Source of the DNA: Paracoccaceae bacterium
Lineage (GTDB): Bacteria; Pseudomonadota; Alphaproteobacteria; Rhodobacterales; Rhodobacteraceae
Assembly (NCBI GenBank): GCA_029265455.1
Contig: JAJUJF010000009.1
Location: 1 to 36,443 of the forward strand
Direction: 5' to 3'
Length of the DNA: 36,443 nt
Shown: piece by piece, positions 11,412 to 22,871 of the stretch
Layout of the letters: each line of letters begins with the position of its first letter
Position numbering within the stretch: the first letter of the stretch is position 1
Notes under the pieces: generated by a model
The model's database searches: none
The model's input: only the letters and a program-made list of their open reading frames with translations
What the model was told of the DNA's origin: nothing
Made by a program: the position numbers and the translations under genes

Positions 11412-11458
11412 GCCGGCCAGCGGCCGCTCTCCCACCGGAAGTTCGGAAAGGAGTCATT

Positions 11459-11812
11459 ATGATCATGATCGAGGGCAAACGCATCACCATCCGCCCTGCG
11501 GAACGGCCCTGGACGATCCGGGCCGGCGGAGCCGTCATCGGCGAGACCTCGCGTGCACTCGAACTCGACGAAGCCGGCCACGATCCGGTCATCTACTTCC
11601 CGCGCGAGGACCTCGCGATGGCCTTCCTCGAACCCTCGGAGACGCAGAGCGTCTGCCCGTTCAAGGGAAAGGCGACCTACTGGAACATCATTGCCAAGAG
11701 CGGCCCGATCCTCGACGCCGGCTGGTCCTATGACGAACCCAACCCGGAGGCGCAGGAGATCGCCGGCTACATCGCCTTCCATCCCGACCGCGTCACCGTC
11801 GAGGAAGTCTGA
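11459..11812 (+). CDS. DUF427 domain-containing protein
   Basis: VIYFPREDLAMAFLEPSETQSVCPFKGKATYWNI and GYIAFHPDRVTVEE are DUF427 hallmarks. Confidence 0.9.
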   Translation: MIMIEGKRITIRPAERPWTIRAGGAVIGETSRALELDEAGHDPVIYFPREDLAMAFLEPSETQSVCPFKGKATYWNIIAKSGPILDAGWSYDEPNPEAQEIAGYIAFHPDRVTVEEV

Positions 11813-11848
11813 GCCGGCAGTCGGCCGGATCGAACGGGGGCTGCCGGA

Positions 11849-13510
11849 TCAGCCCGCCATGAGGGCGCGCGCCGCCGCCCGCGCCTCCTCCGTCACCGTG
11901 TCCCCTGCCAGCATCCGCGCGATCTCGGCCTCGCGCGCCCGCGCATCGAGGCGAAGGATGTCCGTGCGCACGCCGCTGCGATCCACCGTCTTGCCCACCA
12001 GCCAGTGATGCGCCCCCCGCGCTGCCACCTGTGGCGAGTGCGTGACCACCAGCACCTGCGCGGTTTCCGCAAGCTGCGACAGCCGCCGCCCGACTGCGTC
12101 CGCCGTCGCGCCGCCGATGCCCCGGTCGATCTCGTCGAAGACGATGGTGAGCCCCTCGCCGCGCCCGGTGAGGCAGACCTTGAGCGCCAGCATCAGACGC
12201 GAGAGCTCGCCCCCGGAGGCGACGCGGCTGATCGGCCCCGGCGGCAGGCCGCGGCCGGTGGCGACGGTGAAGGTCACCTGATCCATGCCCTCGGGCCCGG
12301 GTTCGGCGTCTGCGACCTCGGTCACGAACCGCGCCGACTCGAGCTTCAGGGGCGGGAGCTCCTCGCTCATGCGCGCATCGAGCCGCGCCGCCGCCGCACG
12401 CCGCGCCTCGCCGAGCCGTCCGGCCACCGCGCGGTAGTGGGCCTCCGCCGCCGCACGCTCTGCCTCCCGTGCGCCGATTGCCTCCTCTCCCGCATCAAGC
12501 GCCTCGAGCCGCGCCCGCAACTCCACCGCGAGCACCGGCAGATCATCGGGAGCGACGCCATGCTTGCGGGCAAGGCCGCGGATCGCGAAGAGCCGCTCCT
12601 CGACGAGTTCGAGCTCGCCGGGATCGGCATCGAGCGCGGCCATGCAGTCGGCAAGCCCGCGTTCGGCCTCGGCGAGTTCGGCAAGCGCGCGCGTCACCGC
12701 ATCCATCGGCGCGCGCAGCATCTCCTCGAGCGCATCACCGCCCCGGACCGTCGCCGCCTCGAGCCGCTTCAGCGCATCGAGGAGCACCCCTTCCGCCCCG
12801 TCAGGCGAGAATGCGCCGGCAGCGGCGGCGAGATCCTCGCCCACCTGCGCCGCCGCCTGCAGCGCCCGGCGTCGCGCATCGAGCTCGGGCTCCTCGCCGG
12901 GCTGGGGGTCGAGGGCATCGAGCTCCGCCACGGCGTGGCGCAGGTAGTCGGCATCCCGCGCAGCTGCGGCGAATGCATCCTGTGCCGCCGCAAGCGCGGC
13001 CTCCGCCGCCCGCAACGCGCTCCAGGCCGTCCGTACCTCGGCGACAAGTCCCTCCGCCCCCGCGAAGGCGTCGAGCAGCATCCTGTGCCCGCGCGGGTCG
13101 AGGAGGCCGCGTTCGTCATGCTGCCCATGGATCTCGACCAGCCCGTCCGCGAGCATCCGCAGCGTCTCCGCCGCCACCCTCCGGTCGTTGACAAAGGCCG
13201 TCGCCCGCCCGTCGGCGCTGACGGTCCGGCGCAGGATGAGTTCGCCTTCCGCAGTGATTCCCGCCGCTTCCAGCACCGCCTCCGCGGCATGGCCGGGATC
13301 GAGGCCGAAGACCGCCTCGACCTCGCCCCGCTCCGCGCCCGGCCGCACCATGCCGGCCCGCCCCCGCCAGCCGAGGGCAAAGGCAAGGGCATCGAGCAGG
13401 ATCGACTTTCCCGCTCCCGTCTCGCCCGTCAGCACGTTGAGCCCGGGCTCGAACCGCATGTCCACCGCCTCGATCAGTGCGAGATTGCGGATGCGCAGGC
13501 TCTGGAGCAT
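11849..13510 (-). CDS. recN: DNA repair protein RecN
   Basis: MLQSLRIRNLALIEAVDMRFEPGLNVLTGETGAGKSILLDAL; IVFDEIDRGIGGATADAVGRRL; VLVVTHSPQVAA. Confidence 0.97.
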   Translation of the reverse strand: MLQSLRIRNLALIEAVDMRFEPGLNVLTGETGAGKSILLDALAFALGWRGRAGMVRPGAERGEVEAVFGLDPGHAAEAVLEAAGITAEGELILRRTVSADGRATAFVNDRRVAAETLRMLADGLVEIHGQHDERGLLDPRGHRMLLDAFAGAEGLVAEVRTAWSALRAAEAALAAAQDAFAAAARDADYLRHAVAELDALDPQPGEEPELDARRRALQAAAQVGEDLAAAAGAFSPDGAEGVLLDALKRLEAATVRGGDALEEMLRAPMDAVTRALAELAEAERGLADCMAALDADPGELELVEERLFAIRGLARKHGVAPDDLPVLAVELRARLEALDAGEEAIGAREAERAAAEAHYRAVAGRLGEARRAAAARLDARMSEELPPLKLESARFVTEVADAEPGPEGMDQVTFTVATGRGLPPGPISRVASGGELSRLMLALKVCLTGRGEGLTIVFDEIDRGIGGATADAVGRRLSQLAETAQVLVVTHSPQVAARGAHHWLVGKTVDRSGVRTDILRLDARAREAEIARMLAGDTVTEEARAAARALMAG

Positions 13511-13512
13511 CT

Positions 13513-14343
13513 CTATCGCCAGTGGCCGAGAACGACCTGTCGGTAGATCTGGCTGAGCCAGCCGCCGCCGGCATCCTCCGGGCGCAGGCCCTGACCCGTC
13601 AGGAGCGCGTAGCTGTCCTGGTACCACCGGGTGCCGCGGAAGTTGTGGCCGAGGATCGCGGCAGCCGTCTGTGCCTCGGCGTCGAGCCCGAGCGACAGAT
13701 AGGCTTCGACCAGCCGGTGCAGCGCCTCCGGCGTATGGGTCGTGGTCTGGTAGTCCTGCACCACCACCCGGAAGCGGTTGATCGCCGCCGTGTAATGCCC
13801 TCGGGCAAGGTAATAGCGGCCGATCTCCATCTCCTTGCCGGCGAGGTGATCGAGCGCGAGATCGAACTTCATCTTCGCCGAGGCCGCCCATTCGCTGTCC
13901 GGATAGCGCTCGATGATGTCGCGCAGCTCCTGCAGCGCCTCGAGCGTGTTCTCCTGGTCGCGTCCGACATCGACGATCTGGTCATAATAGGAGAGGGCGA
14001 CGAGATACTGCGCATACGGCGCGTCCTCGTCGGCAGGGAAGAAGTCGAGGAAGCGGTTCGCGGCCGCGCGCGATTCCTCATGCCGCCCGGCCTGGTGATA
14101 GGCATAGGCCGACATCAGCATCGAGCGTTTCGCCCATTCCGAATAGGGATAGAGCCGCTCGACCTCGGCGAAGAGCTCGGCCGCCTGGCGCGGCTTGCCG
14201 CTCTCGAGAAGCGCCTCCGCATCGAGATAGATTTCCTGCGGAGTGCGGGACTCGACCGGCGGCTCCTTGGCGCCACTGCAGCCCGCAACGAGAACCAGTA
14301 ACGCGAGGATTATCCCCCGGCTCGCCCAGCGTCCGTAATTCAT
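13513..14343 (-). CDS. bamD: Outer membrane protein assembly factor BamD (lipoprotein)
   Basis: Lipobox LVLVAGCSG and TPR-like YFDEVERLYPYSEWAKRS-type region; start at MNYGRWASRG chosen so the signal peptide is N-terminal. Confidence 0.93.
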   Translation of the reverse strand: MNYGRWASRGIILALLVLVAGCSGAKEPPVESRTPQEIYLDAEALLESGKPRQAAELFAEVERLYPYSEWAKRSMLMSAYAYHQAGRHEESRAAANRFLDFFPADEDAPYAQYLVALSYYDQIVDVGRDQENTLEALQELRDIIERYPDSEWAASAKMKFDLALDHLAGKEMEIGRYYLARGHYTAAINRFRVVVQDYQTTTHTPEALHRLVEAYLSLGLDAEAQTAAAILGHNFRGTRWYQDSYALLTGQGLRPEDAGGGWLSQIYRQVVLGHWR

Positions 14344-14458
14344 CGCGTCCTTCGGTCGTTCCTGCTGCCCTGGCGCATGCCCCTCGCCGGGGCCGGAGCC
14401 CATGTAGCACAAGCTTCCGGCCTGTCACACCCCGGATCGCTGCTCCCCGTGCGGATCG

Positions 14459-15376
14459 TCAACCTGCGCGACGAAGCGCCGCGAGCTCGACACCGACGTC
14501 CGGCAGAACTTCGGACCCGGCCGCCTCGAGCGTCACCCGCTCCCAGGCGCCTTCGGTGGCGAAGAGCTTGCGCAGCAGGCGGTTGGTCACGCCATGCCCT
14601 GCCCGCTCGCCGTGATAGGCGCCGAGAATCGGCGCACCCGCGAGCGCGAGGTCGCCGACAGCATCGAGCATCTTGTGCCGGACAAACTCGTCGCTGCGCC
14701 GGAGCCCGCCCGGGTTCAGGACGGTCGCGCCATCGACGACGATGGCGTTCTCGAGCGAGCCGCCGAGCGCCAGGCCACGCGCCTGCATCATCTCGACATC
14801 ACCCAGCCGGCAGAAGGTCCGGCAATCGGCGAGTTCGTGAAGGAAGGTGCCGTTCGCAAGATCAAGCGCCTTCTCCTGCCGCCCGATCGCGGCCTCGGCA
14901 AAATCGATCGTGAATGCGATCTCGAACCGGTCGGCCGGCCGCAGTTCCGCCGACGCCTCGCCCTCCTCGACGCGGATCGGCGCGAGAATGCGGATCACCT
15001 CGATCGAAGTGGCCACCGGCCTCAGCCCCGCCCCCATGATCGCCGCCACGAACCGCCGCGAGGACCCGTCCATGATCGGCACTTCCGGCCCGTCGATCTC
15101 GACCACCGCGTGATGCACGCCAAGCCCCGCGAGAGCTGCCATCACATGCTCGACCGTTGCAACGGTGACACCGTCGGCGTTGCCGATGACGGTGCAGAGC
15201 GTGGTGTCGACGACGTGATCGAACCGCGCCGGAATCACGGGATCCCGATCGCTCACGTCGGTGCGATGGAACCGGATGCCTCCCTCCGCCGCCGGGCGCA
15301 AGGTGATCCGGGCCGGCCGACCGGAATGGAGACCGGTCCCGACGAGGCTTGCGGCCTGGCTGAGCGTGTACTGCAT
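14459..15376 (-). CDS. lpxC: UDP-3-O-acyl-N-acetylglucosamine deacetylase
   Basis: TLSQAASLVGTGLHSGRPARITLRPA; VEHVMAALAGLGVHHAVVEIDGPEVPIMDGSS; HKMLDAVGDLALAG. Confidence 0.97.
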   Translation of the reverse strand: MQYTLSQAASLVGTGLHSGRPARITLRPAAEGGIRFHRTDVSDRDPVIPARFDHVVDTTLCTVIGNADGVTVATVEHVMAALAGLGVHHAVVEIDGPEVPIMDGSSRRFVAAIMGAGLRPVATSIEVIRILAPIRVEEGEASAELRPADRFEIAFTIDFAEAAIGRQEKALDLANGTFLHELADCRTFCRLGDVEMMQARGLALGGSLENAIVVDGATVLNPGGLRRSDEFVRHKMLDAVGDLALAGAPILGAYHGERAGHGVTNRLLRKLFATEGAWERVTLEAAGSEVLPDVGVELAALRRAG

Positions 15377-15520
15377 CGAACTCACCTCGGTAACGCCTTG
15401 AAGGCGGCGGGTTCTTCCCGCTGGTTGCGAGGCTGAGATACGCATCCCCACGCGTGCAATCAAATCAAGCTTTATGTCCGTTTGCGACAAAGGGGTGACG
15501 GAAGCATCTCCGCGGCAACG

Positions 15521-15550
15521 AAAAAGGCATCCGGATCCCTCCGGATGCCT
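15521..15550 (-). terminator. Rho-independent terminator downstream of ftsZ
   Basis: On the minus strand AGGCATCCGGA-GGGA-TCCGGATGCCT followed by TTTTT: 11-bp perfect stem, 4-nt loop, U-tract, about 40 nt after the ftsZ stop. Confidence 0.92.
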
Positions 15551-15589
15551 CTCCCGATGGCCCGAGGCGGCGGGCCGCCGGCTTTATGC

Positions 15590-17125
15590 TCAGTTGGCCT
15601 GGCGACGCAGGAAGGCCGGGATCTCGACCCGATCGCGCTCGGCATCCTCGAAATCGGGCTCGGGACGCCGGGCCTGCCGCGGTGCGGGAGTCCCCGGCTC
15701 AGGGCGTACGCGCGGCGCCTCGGGGTCGCGGCCATGGCCGGTCATGCGATGGATCAGGCTGTTGATGGTGAGCCGCGTCGACCGCTCCGGCTGCGGCGCC
15801 GGCTGGACATGGGAGGCGGGACGGACCGGCTCGGCCTTCGGGATGTTGTGGACGGCCCGCTGCAGGCGCGCCAGCGCCTCCGGCGACGGCTCGCCGCGAC
15901 GCATGGAGGCCGCGGCCGGTGCCACGGGCTGCTCGCCGTCCTCGACCGGGTGGGCCACCGGCGCGGCCTCGGGTTCCTCGTAGGCCGCATCCTGGGGATG
16001 CACGCCCTGCTGCGGCTGCGACCGGGCCTGCTGGACCGGGACATAGGCCGCCTGCTGGACGGGGGCCGGGCGCGGCTCGGCCGGGCGGACCACCGGCTGG
16101 GGCTCCGCCACCGGCTCGGCATCCGCCCGCTTCGGCAGCGGCATCGCTTCCGAACGCTCGAGCGCATCGATGCCGGTCGCGACGACCGAGACCCGCATCA
16201 TCCCGGTCATCTCCGGGTCGAGGGTCGAACCCACCATGATGTTGGCGTCCGGGTCGACCTCGGCGCGGATGCGGTTCGCGGCCTCGTCGAGTTCGAAGAG
16301 GGTGAGGTCGGGGCCGGCGGTAATGTTGATCAGCACGCCCTTCGCGCCCTTGAGGCTGATCTCGTCGAGGAGCGGGTTGGCGATCGCCTTCTCGGCGGCC
16401 TGCACCGCGCGGTCATCGCCGTCCGCCTCCCCCGTGCCCATCATCGCCTTGCCCATCTCGTTCATCACCGAACGGACGTCGGCGAAGTCGAGGTTGATGA
16501 TGCCGGGCCGGACCATGAGGTCGGTCACGCCCTTGACGCCCTGGTAGAGCACGTCGTCGGCGAGCGCGAAGGCCTCGGTGAAGGTGGTCTTCTCGTTGGC
16601 CAGCCGGAACAGGTTCTGGTTCGGGATGATGATGAGGGTGTCGACCTGCTTCTGCAGCTCCTCGAGCCCGCCCTCGGCCTGGCGCATGCGGCGCGCGCCC
16701 TCGAACTGGAAGGGCTTGGTCACGACACCGACGGTGAGGATGCCCATCTCGCGGGCGGCGCGGGCGATGATCGGCGCCGCCCCGGTCCCGGTGCCGCCGC
16801 CCATGCCGGCGGTGATGAAGCACATGTGGCTGCCGACGAGCCGGTCGACGATCTCCTCGATCGATTCCTCGGCAGCGGCAGCGCCCACCTCCGGCCGCGC
16901 GCCGGCGCCGAGGCCCTCGGTCACCCGGGCGCCGAGCTGGAGCTTGTTCGAGGCCCGAGACTGCTGGAGCGCCTGGTGGTCGGTATTGGCGACGACGAAC
17001 TCGCAGCCCTCGAGCTGGTTCTCGATCATGTTGTTGACGGCGTTGCCGCCGGCACCGCCGACGCCGATCACGGTGATCCGTGGCGTAAGGTCGTTCGAGA
17101 CCGGGATACTCAGTGTAAGTGCCAT
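15590..17125 (-). CDS. ftsZ: Cell division protein FtsZ
   Basis: [27 protein letters not shown]; long Pro/Gln-rich linker and C-terminal peptide ...[11 protein letters not shown]. Confidence 0.98.
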   Translation of the reverse strand: MALTLSIPVSNDLTPRITVIGVGGAGGNAVNNMIENQLEGCEFVVANTDHQALQQSRASNKLQLGARVTEGLGAGARPEVGAAAAEESIEEIVDRLVGSHMCFITAGMGGGTGTGAAPIIARAAREMGILTVGVVTKPFQFEGARRMRQAEGGLEELQKQVDTLIIIPNQNLFRLANEKTTFTEAFALADDVLYQGVKGVTDLMVRPGIINLDFADVRSVMNEMGKAMMGTGEADGDDRAVQAAEKAIANPLLDEISLKGAKGVLINITAGPDLTLFELDEAANRIRAEVDPDANIMVGSTLDPEMTGMMRVSVVATGIDALERSEAMPLPKRADAEPVAEPQPVVRPAEPRPAPVQQAAYVPVQQARSQPQQGVHPQDAAYEEPEAAPVAHPVEDGEQPVAPAAASMRRGEPSPEALARLQRAVHNIPKAEPVRPASHVQPAPQPERSTRLTINSLIHRMTGHGRDPEAPRVRPEPGTPAPRQARRPEPDFEDAERDRVEIPAFLRRQAN

Positions 17126-17293
17126 GTTACTGCCCGCCTGCTTTGTTGATCTGCCTCTCGCGTGCCCCTGAACCGTCGGCTTCGCTGTTCTTGTGATTCG
17201 AACTTAACGAAATCAACGGGTAAGGCCACCCTTTATGCTAATCCGACCGCAATATCTTGTGGACGATCGCAAGATGAACGGATATCCTCCCGA

Positions 17294-17308
17294 TTAACCA
17301 CAATTTAC
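17294..17308. promoter_or_regulatory. Candidate CtrA-type motif (TTAA-N7-TTAC) between ftsA and ftsZ
   Basis: TTAAccacaatTTAC on the plus strand; 7 of 8 positions match TTAA-N7-TTAA; overlaps the ftsA stop codon. Confidence 0.35.
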
Positions 17309-18627
17309 CAGTTGTCCTTGAACCAGCGCAGCGCCCGCGCCACCCGCCGGGTGCCGATCCGGTCGGCCGGCATCTCGAAATCCCAGCATTCGTCATGCGG
17401 ATGCGAGGTGTGGAGCGCGAGGCCGACGGTGGCGGCGAAGGCGGTGCCGGTCGTCGATTGCGGCAGCCCCTGCACCCGCAGCGGCTTGCCGATCCGTACT
17501 TGCCGGCCGAGGATGCGTCCTGCCACCGTCTCGAGCCCCGGCGTCTGGGCAACACCCCCGGTGAGCACGATCCGCTGCGAGGGGAGATCGTCGAACCCCG
17601 CCGCCTCCAGCCGGTCGCGCACCTCCTCGAGGATCTCCTCCATCCGCGGCCGCATCACCCCGATCAGCTCGGTGCGGGAGATCGTACGGCGGTCATGGTC
17701 CCAGTCGCCGAGGATCGACGGCAGCTCGATCATGTCGCGATCATCGAGGCCGGTTGCGACGAGGCCGCCGTGCATGGTCTTCAGCCGCTCGGCGTCGGTC
17801 ATCGATACCTGAAGCCCCTGGCAGATGTCGGAAGTGACATGCGCCCCGCCCATGCGGACCGTATCGGCATAGATCATCTGCCGCCGCACGAAGATCGAGA
17901 TGCCGGTCGCGCCCCCGCCGAGGTCGATGCAGGCGGCGCCGAGCTCCTGCTCGTCCTCGACCAGCGCGGCGAGCCCGGCGGCATAGGGGGCGCAGACAAT
18001 GCCCGCCACCTCGAGATCGCAGCGCCGGACGCAGTGGAGCACGGTCTGGATCGCCGTGGCGCCGACCGTCAGCAGATGCATGTCCACCTCGAGCCGCCGG
18101 CCGACCTGGCCGCGGGGATCGGTAAGCCCCGTACGCCCGTCGAGGACGAAATTCACCGGCAGCGCGTGGATCACCTCGCGGTCGGCCCCGTAATCGGGAA
18201 GCTCGCAGGCGGCGAGCACTTCGCCGATGTCGCGTTCACGCACGGCGCTGCCGTCGACATCGGCGGCGCCGGTCACGCCGTAGGAGCGCGGCCGCCCGCC
18301 CGAGAAGCCGACGATGACGTGATCGACACGGATATTCGCCATCTTCTGCGCGGCCTGGATTGCCGTCATCACCGCGCGCTCGGTTTCCTCCATCTCGGCG
18401 ATCTCGCCGAAACGCACCCCGCGCGAGCGGGTGTTCGCCGCGCCGATCACCCGGAAGACGCCGTGGACCGTGCGCCCGTCGGCATCGGGCTCCCCCGGCA
18501 CGAACTGGAGCACGAGGCATGCGACCTTGGAGCTGCCGATGTCGAGAACCGCGATCACGCCCCGCTTCAGCGCCGCTTCGCGACGTGCGCGCATGCCGCG
18601 CTGGATCTCGTAGAGCTTCCGCCTCAT
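17305..18627 (-). CDS. ftsA: Cell division protein FtsA
   Basis: GVIAVLDIGSSKVACLVL; CIDLGGGATGISIFVRRQMIYADTVRMGGAHVTSDI; RIVLTGGVAQTPGL. Confidence 0.97.
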   Translation of the reverse strand: MRRKLYEIQRGMRARREAALKRGVIAVLDIGSSKVACLVLQFVPGEPDADGRTVHGVFRVIGAANTRSRGVRFGEIAEMEETERAVMTAIQAAQKMANIRVDHVIVGFSGGRPRSYGVTGAADVDGSAVRERDIGEVLAACELPDYGADREVIHALPVNFVLDGRTGLTDPRGQVGRRLEVDMHLLTVGATAIQTVLHCVRRCDLEVAGIVCAPYAAGLAALVEDEQELGAACIDLGGGATGISIFVRRQMIYADTVRMGGAHVTSDICQGLQVSMTDAERLKTMHGGLVATGLDDRDMIELPSILGDWDHDRRTISRTELIGVMRPRMEEILEEVRDRLEAAGFDDLPSQRIVLTGGVAQTPGLETVAGRILGRQVRIGKPLRVQGLPQSTTGTAFAATVGLALHTSHPHDECWDFEMPADRIGTRRVARALRWFKDNW

Positions 18628-19562
18628 GCATTGTCTCCCTGGTCACGATCGCGCCGCGCGAGGAACCCGGCCCTGGCGGATTCGGTCAGCCGCGCCGTCG
18701 GCCGGCGCATGTCGCGGAGATCGATCACCGTCACGTCCCGGTCGAGAAGCGCGCTCCCCTCCTGCATGGCCATCGCGTAACGGAGAGCCGCCGCCGGTGC
18801 TTCCGCCGGCAGCTTGATCCGCTGGTCCCGGTCGAGGACGAGGTCCCAGCGCCGCCCGCCCATCCGCACGAGACCGCGGATCCGGTCCATGACCGGCGCG
18901 GCCTCCGCCAGCAGCGCGAGCGCCTCCGGCACCGCCTGATCCGCGCCCGTACCGACAATGAGCGGCAGGTCGGCGCGCCTGAGCCGGCTGTCGACCTCGG
19001 CCACGCGCACTCCCTCGCCGTCGAGCAGCAGGAGCCCTCCGGCGGAGCGCCAGAGCACCACCGGGATCCGCTCCACCGCCCGGATCTCGAGCGCGCCCGA
19101 GGGCAATGCCCGCACCCGCGCCCGCTCGACCGCGGCCAGGGTCTCGACCCGCTCGCGCACGGCGGCGACATTGACCTCGAGCGAACTGGCAGGAAGCGAG
19201 ACGAGGGCCGCCTCGCGGATCTGCTCGGCAAGCTCGGGGCTGACGTCGGGAATGTCGAACCGCGCGATGGTGAACTGCGGCTGCTCGACCACCGCCTCTC
19301 GCACCCATGCCACCGCCGCCTCGGCGCGCGTGCGCAGGTCGAACTCGACCGCCAGCGTCCAGCCCCCGGCGATCAGCGCCGCCCCCGGCAGCACCACGTT
19401 GACGAACCGCCGCACCCCCGGCCGCAGCCAGAAGCGTGTGAGCCTGTAGCGCAGCCGCGATGGTGCCGGATCGCGGCGCAGCCGCGCCGCTTCCGGATCC
19501 CGCCGGAAACGCGGCAGGACCTGCTCCCGTCCGATGCGATGCTCCCCCCTCAGCGGCCGCAC
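18624..19562 (-). CDS. ftsQ: Cell division protein FtsQ (POTRA domain)
   Basis: GTG start (RC of 19560-19562) overlapping the ddl 3' end; TM segment then [23 protein letters not shown]...[27 protein letters not shown]. Confidence 0.92.
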   Translation of the reverse strand: MRPLRGEHRIGREQVLPRFRRDPEAARLRRDPAPSRLRYRLTRFWLRPGVRRFVNVVLPGAALIAGGWTLAVEFDLRTRAEAAVAWVREAVVEQPQFTIARFDIPDVSPELAEQIREAALVSLPASSLEVNVAAVRERVETLAAVERARVRALPSGALEIRAVERIPVVLWRSAGGLLLLDGEGVRVAEVDSRLRRADLPLIVGTGADQAVPEALALLAEAAPVMDRIRGLVRMGGRRWDLVLDRDQRIKLPAEAPAAALRYAMAMQEGSALLDRDVTVIDLRDMRRPTARLTESARAGFLARRDRDQGDNA

Positions 19563-20464
19563 GAGGCATCCTCCACCATCCAGCGCACCAGCTCCCCGAA
19601 ACCGATCCCGCAATGCGCCGCCTGCTCGGGCGCGAGCGAGGTCGGGGTCATGCCTGGCTGGGTGTTGACCTCGAGGATGATGAGCCCCTCGACGCCGCGG
19701 CTCTCGTCCCAGCGGAAGTCCGCCCGGCTCACCCCGCGGCAGCCGAGCGCGCGATGTGCGCGAAGCGCATAATCGAGACAGGCGGCGGCCACCTCCTCCG
19801 GCACTGCCGCCGGCACGACATGGCGCGAGCCGCCCGGGGAATATTTCGCGTGGTAATCGTACCAGCCGTCGGCAACGATGTCGGTGACCGCAAGGGCCCG
19901 ATCTCCCATCACCGTCGTCGTCAGCTCCCGCCCCGGCACGTATCTCTCGACCATCACCGTTTCCGGCATTTCCGGCCCGAGCTGCGCCGGAGCGTTCGCC
20001 GCCTCGTGGACGAGATAGACGCCGACCGAAGACCCTTCGTTGACAGGCTTGACGACATAGGGCGGCGACATCGGATGGCCGCTTCGCGCCGCTTCGGCGC
20101 TGGTCAGCAGGCTTTCCGCAACCGGCAGGTCCGCCGCCGCGAACACCTGTTTCGCCCGCGCCTTGTCCATCGCCAGGGCAGAGGCGAGCACGCCGGAATG
20201 CGTGTAGGGAATCCCCAGCCATTCGAGGATGCCCTGGACGCATCCGTCCTCGCCCCAGCGACCATGCAGCGCGTTGAAGACGACATCCGGCCTGGCACGC
20301 GAAAGCACCTCGGGCAGATCCTGCCCGGCATCGATCTCGACTACGTCGAATCCTTCACCCCGCAGCGCAGCCGCGCATTCGCGTCCGGAGACGAGCGATA
20401 CCTCGCGCTCGGCCGACCGGCCGCCCTTGAGCACTGCGATACGGGCGCGTGTCCTGCTCGACAT
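19550..20464 (-). CDS. ddl: D-alanine--D-alanine ligase
   Basis: [76 protein letters not shown]. Confidence 0.96.
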   Translation of the reverse strand: MSSRTRARIAVLKGGRSAEREVSLVSGRECAAALRGEGFDVVEIDAGQDLPEVLSRARPDVVFNALHGRWGEDGCVQGILEWLGIPYTHSGVLASALAMDKARAKQVFAAADLPVAESLLTSAEAARSGHPMSPPYVVKPVNEGSSVGVYLVHEAANAPAQLGPEMPETVMVERYVPGRELTTTVMGDRALAVTDIVADGWYDYHAKYSPGGSRHVVPAAVPEEVAAACLDYALRAHRALGCRGVSRADFRWDESRGVEGLIILEVNTQPGMTPTSLAPEQAAHCGIGFGELVRWMVEDASCGR

Positions 20465-20523
20465 GCCCGCCTCGTTCGTCGCCCCGGGGTACATTGCCCC
20501 GAAGCCTGGTTATTTGCGGGCTC

Positions 20524-21441
20524 TCATTGTTCACCGACCCGCATGATTTCCCACTCTAGACTTATTCCGGTGCTTTCCAAAACCTTTTTTCGCACAAGTT
20601 CGCCCAGGGATTCCAGATCGGCGGCTTTCGCCCCTCCGGCATTGACGAGGAAGTTCGGATGCAATGGCGACATCATCGCCCCGCCGAGCCGCGCGCCCCG
20701 CATCCCCGCCTCGTCTATGAGCTTCCAGGCCTTGAGATCATGGACATCGTCCTCGCGCCCGGTGGAGGAGAACCCCGCCGGATTGCGGAAGGTGGATCCC
20801 GCCGAGCGCTCCTTCACCGGCTGCGTCGCATCCCGTCTCGTGACCTGGGCCTCCATCCGCGCCAGGATCGCTTCGGGCGCATCCTCGGGTCCTTCCAGCA
20901 CCGCCTCCGTCAGCACCGCCCCTTCCGGTACCGCCGAGGAGCGATAGCCGAATCGCATCTCCCCGGGCCCGAGCACGATGGGGCTGCCGTCTCGCGCCAC
21001 GCCCCGCGCCTCGACGAAGACATCGGCGAGATAGGTGCCGTAGCAGCCGGCGTTCATCTTCACCGCGCCGCCGATCGTTCCGGGGATCGTGCGCAGGAAG
21101 CCGAGGTCGATTCCCGCTGCCGCCGCCTGCCGTGCCACATGGGCATCGAGTGCCGCAGCCCCGGCGATCACCCGGCGCCCCTCGATCCGGACCGCGTTGA
21201 ACCCGCGCCCGAGCCGGATCACCACACCCCGGAGGCCGCCGTCCCGGACGATGAGGTTGGAACCCACGCCTAGCGGGAACACCGGCACATCTGCCGGCAG
21301 GGCTGCAAGGAAATCCGCGAGATCATCTTCGTCCGCCGGCTGGAACAGCCAGTCCGCCGGGCCGCCCGCCCGGAGCCAGGTGAGCTCCGCAAGCGGCCTG
21401 CCCTGCGTGAGCGTACCGCGCACGGGAGGCAGGTCCCTCAC
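20524..21441 (-). CDS. murB: UDP-N-acetylmuramate dehydrogenase
   Basis: [62 protein letters not shown]. Confidence 0.97.
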   Translation of the reverse strand: MRDLPPVRGTLTQGRPLAELTWLRAGGPADWLFQPADEDDLADFLAALPADVPVFPLGVGSNLIVRDGGLRGVVIRLGRGFNAVRIEGRRVIAGAAALDAHVARQAAAAGIDLGFLRTIPGTIGGAVKMNAGCYGTYLADVFVEARGVARDGSPIVLGPGEMRFGYRSSAVPEGAVLTEAVLEGPEDAPEAILARMEAQVTRRDATQPVKERSAGSTFRNPAGFSSTGREDDVHDLKAWKLIDEAGMRGARLGGAMMSPLHPNFLVNAGGAKAADLESLGELVRKKVLESTGISLEWEIMRVGEQ

Positions 21442-22871
21442 GCCGGGATCCGCTCCTTCGTCCCGTCCTGGCCCGATCCCGCAAGCCGTGCCGGCAGCGC
21501 ATTCGTCCAGGCCGAGATCGAGCCTGCCCCGAGGCAGACCACCATGTCGCCCGGCCGCGCCTCGGCGCGCACGAATTCCGCGAGTCCCTCCTCCCCGACA
21601 AGCGCCAGCGCACGCCGGTGGCCGTTCGCGATCAGCCCGCCCACCAGCGTGTCACGGCTTACCCCTTCGATCGGCGTCTCGCCCGCCGCATAGATGTCGG
21701 TGATCGCGACGACATCGGCGTCATTGAAACAGTCGCAGAACTGGGTGAAGAGGTCGCGAAGCCGCGTGAACCGATGCGGCTGGTGCACGGCGATCACCCG
21801 GCCCTCCGCCGCCTGCCGCGCCGCCTTCAGCACCGCGGCGATCTCCACCGGGTGATGACCATAATCATCGATGATCGTGACGCCGTTCCACTCGCCGACG
21901 CGGGTGAAGCGGCGGTTGACGCCGCCGAAACCCGCGAGCGCCGACTTGATTGCCTGTACCGGCACCTTAAGATGCAGCGCCACCGCGATCGCCGCGAGCG
22001 CGTTCTGGACGTTGTGCTCGCCCGGCATCGGCAGGGACACGCCCTCGATCACCCGCCCCTCGGTATTGAGGGAAACGTCGAACACCGCGCAGCCCGCCTC
22101 GGTCCGCATGGCGCGCGCCTGCACATCCGCCTGCGGCGAGAATCCGTAGGTCACGACCCGTCGGTCGCTGATCCGCCGCACGAGAGCCTGCACTTCCGGA
22201 TGATCGATGCAGCAGACGGCAAGGCCGTAGAAGGGGATGTTGGAAACGAACTGGTCGAAGGCCGCGCGCACCGCCTCGAACGAGCCGTAATGGTCGAGAT
22301 GCTCGGGATCGATATTGGTCACGAGCGCGATCGTCGCCGGCAGCTTCACGAAGGTGCCGTCCGATTCATCGGCCTCGACCACCATCCACTGGCCTGTCCC
22401 GATCCGCGCGTTCGACCCGTAGGCATGGATGACGCCGCCGTTGATCACCGTCGGGTCCATCCCCCCCGCATCGAGCAGCGCCGCGACCATCGAGGTCGTC
22501 GTCGTCTTGCCATGTGTGCCGCCGACGGCGACGTTCGATTTCAGGCGCATGAGTTCGGCGAGCATCTCGGCCCGGCGCACCACCGGGAGACCGCGCGCCC
22601 GCGCCGCGTCGAGTTCGGGATTGCCCGGCCGGATCGCCGAGGAGATCACCACCACCTGCGCGTTCTCGAGGTTCTCCGCCTTCTGACCGATGAAGATCCG
22701 CGCGCCCTTCTCGGCGAGGCGTTCGGTGATCGCGCTCTCGCGCAGGTCGGAGCCCTGGACGGTGAAGCCGTGGTTGATCAGCACCTCGGCAATGCCGGAC
22801 ATGCCGATGCCGCCGATGCCGACGAAGTGGATGGCCCCGATGTCATGAGGAAGCCGCGTCTCGCCGTTCAT
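21438..22871 (-). CDS. murC: UDP-N-acetylmuramate--L-alanine ligase
   Basis: [54 protein letters not shown]. Confidence 0.97.
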   Translation of the reverse strand: MNGETRLPHDIGAIHFVGIGGIGMSGIAEVLINHGFTVQGSDLRESAITERLAEKGARIFIGQKAENLENAQVVVISSAIRPGNPELDAARARGLPVVRRAEMLAELMRLKSNVAVGGTHGKTTTTSMVAALLDAGGMDPTVINGGVIHAYGSNARIGTGQWMVVEADESDGTFVKLPATIALVTNIDPEHLDHYGSFEAVRAAFDQFVSNIPFYGLAVCCIDHPEVQALVRRISDRRVVTYGFSPQADVQARAMRTEAGCAVFDVSLNTEGRVIEGVSLPMPGEHNVQNALAAIAVALHLKVPVQAIKSALAGFGGVNRRFTRVGEWNGVTIIDDYGHHPVEIAAVLKAARQAAEGRVIAVHQPHRFTRLRDLFTQFCDCFNDADVVAITDIYAAGETPIEGVSRDTLVGGLIANGHRRALALVGEEGLAEFVRAEARPGDMVVCLGAGSISAWTNALPARLAGSGQDGTKERIPA

